Made by a program: the position numbers and the translations under genes. The notes beneath the pieces are model-generated. The model saw only the letters and a list, made by a program, of their open reading frames with translations. It was not told the origin of the DNA and ran no database searches. Of a stretch of 16,742 nucleotides of DNA, positions 16,054 through 16,742 are shown one piece after another (the first letter of the stretch is position 1; each line of letters begins with the position of its first letter). The stretch comes from Endomicrobiia bacterium (GTDB lineage: Bacteria; Elusimicrobiota; Endomicrobiia; Endomicrobiales; Endomicrobiaceae): assembly GCA_025998295.1 (NCBI GenBank), contig BNVT01000020.1, positions 1-16,742 on the forward strand, read 5' to 3'.

Positions 16054-16742
16054 CTAATGCTTTAGGTTTTTTTGACTTTGCCACTTCTTAAAACGCTCAT
16101 CTAAGTTTTTAGCTTCTTTGATAAAGGTGTCGGCGGCGGTGATGTAGGAACCAGCGGTAGCGGTTTTGGCGGAGAGGACTTCCTCGATGGGATTGTCGGG
16201 GAGGGCGGGGACACAAACGCTGACATCAAGATAAGTCTCCTCGACGACGCTGATTCTGGCGTCATCGTCAGTAAAGTAGTTGCCGATGTCAAAGGCGTCA
16301 GCATTGTAGGAGCGGGCGCAGCTATAATCAGCGTTGCTCTTATCAACAACTTCGGCGATGACATATTCCGCAAAGGCGGTGACACTGAATGCGAGGTTGG
16401 CGAAGCTGAAGGCGACAGAGGCGTTGAGGGCGGCGACGTGGACGTAGGCGTGTTCGCTGGCAGCTTCGGCGTATTTGGTGGCGGTGACGAGGGCGTCGAT
16501 GGAGGAGCTGGCGTGAGAGGCGGAGTCGGCGGCGGCGTGGGTGTCGCTGGTAAAGCCTTTGGCTAGGTCGAAGGCAGTCTTATCAACGAAGGTAGGGTGA
16601 TTGACAACAGCGTAAGCATGTTCTATAGCTTTGACGGCAGTGACGAAGTTGTGTTCGGCGGTATTTTCGGCGAGGACGAAGGCGAGGCAGGCATTGTCAT
16701 TGAAGTCGCAGTCGGTGTCGATGGCTCCGACGGCGTCGGCGA
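16054..16742 (-). CDS. Long Ala-rich open frame, partial (5' end beyond the window)
   Basis: Open for 228 codons from the window edge (first full codon 16738-16740) to TAG 16054-16056, with no ATG, GTG or TTG codon in frame. The reading is Ala/Asp/Val-rich with a heptad-like spacing of small residues (SSIDALVTATKYAEAASEHA), then PALPDNPIEEVLSAKTATAG, and ends in a charged DERFKKWQSQKNLKH tail. That soluble-looking C-terminus favours this strand. Against it: no Met at all in 228 residues, and the plus strand is also open in exactly complementary register. Base composition here is much more GC-rich than the rest of the window, with most codons of RNY form. No family recognised. Foreign origin or a special composition is inferred. 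Confidence 0.35.
   Translation of the reverse strand, partial: ADAVGAIDTDCDFNDNACLAFVLAENTAEHNFVTAVKAIEHAYAVVNHPTFVDKTAFDLAKGFTSDTHAAADSASHASSSIDALVTATKYAEAASEHAYVHVAALNASVAFSFANLAFSVTAFAEYVIAEVVDKSNADYSCARSYNADAFDIGNYFTDDDARISVVEETYLDVSVCVPALPDNPIEEVLSAKTATAGSYITAADTFIKEAKNLDERFKKWQSQKNLKH
16105..16742 (+). pseudogene. Alternative reading: Gly-rich adhesin-like frame on the opposite strand
   Basis: In the codon register complementary to the minus-strand frame, the plus strand is open from 16105 (after TAA 16102-16104) to TAG 16564-16566, then again to the window edge. It reads Gly/Val/Asp-rich sequence including NADIKISLLDDADSG, VADVKGVSIVGAGAAIISVA and LINNFGDD. The alternating hydrophobic pattern suits a beta-helical surface adhesin. 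There is no start codon at the left end and one internal stop, so it could only be a broken gene. Only one of the two strands is likely to be the original sense strand, and sequence alone does not settle which. Confidence 0.3.

Noticed and set aside
16101..16385. Minus-strand Pro/Ser/Thr-rich frame with GTG start in the GC-rich island
   Set aside because: It is out of phase with the 228-codon frame on the same strand; its Pro/Ser/Thr richness is what the off-frame of GCC/GNC codons gives.

Overview
This is an AT-rich stretch (genes mostly on the minus strand) from a Gram-negative-type anaerobic bacterium. That is inferred from an MltD-like murein transglycosylase, a decayed TonB-receptor tail, and the paired anaerobe oxygen-defence genes desulfoferrodoxin and rubrerythrin. 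Compact, overlapping housekeeping genes sit between long stretches of decayed and repetitive DNA. That mix, with the gene content, fits a reduced Elusimicrobiota genome such as Endomicrobium from termite-gut flagellates. The taxonomic call is an inference and was not checked by any search.

Layout. 1-140 is one copy of a ~140-bp repeat whose second copy lies at 8037-8176 in the same orientation. 180-1322 (+) is an MltD-like lytic transglycosylase with a promoter so close that its mRNA is probably leaderless. 1340-2961 (-) is a two-gene unit, DUF4416 protein then a membrane metallophosphoesterase, overlapping as TAATG. 2962-4050 holds tRNA-Val(GAC), tRNA-Cys(GCA) and the remnant of a TonB-dependent receptor. 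4051-4896 is nadC. 5063-6482 is suhB-nth, overlapping by 14 nt; Nth has a His in place of one Fe-S Cys.

6483-9011 is accessory DNA without an intact recognisable gene. It holds a 5-copy ~42-bp tandem repeat inside a broken reading frame, a 5-copy ~93-bp tandem repeat, the second copy of the 140-bp repeat, a C8T10 homopolymer and a frameshifted lipoprotein gene.

9012-14225 is a minus-strand housekeeping block read pgi > rlmN > nusB > ligA (glycolysis, 23S rRNA methylation, transcription antitermination, DNA ligation), with an ATGA overlap between pgi and rlmN. 14389-15462 is dfx > rbr. Both genes have a run of 8-9 G at the ribosome-binding site, unusual in such AT-rich DNA. 15480-16742 is decayed DNA that changes sharply to GC-rich sequence after about 16120, where long open frames lie in register on opposite strands.

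A degenerate ~16-bp motif (core AGTTAGTTGGCTAYATA) recurs at about nine intergenic junctions, twice as inverted pairs. It is the most coherent signal not explained by known features.
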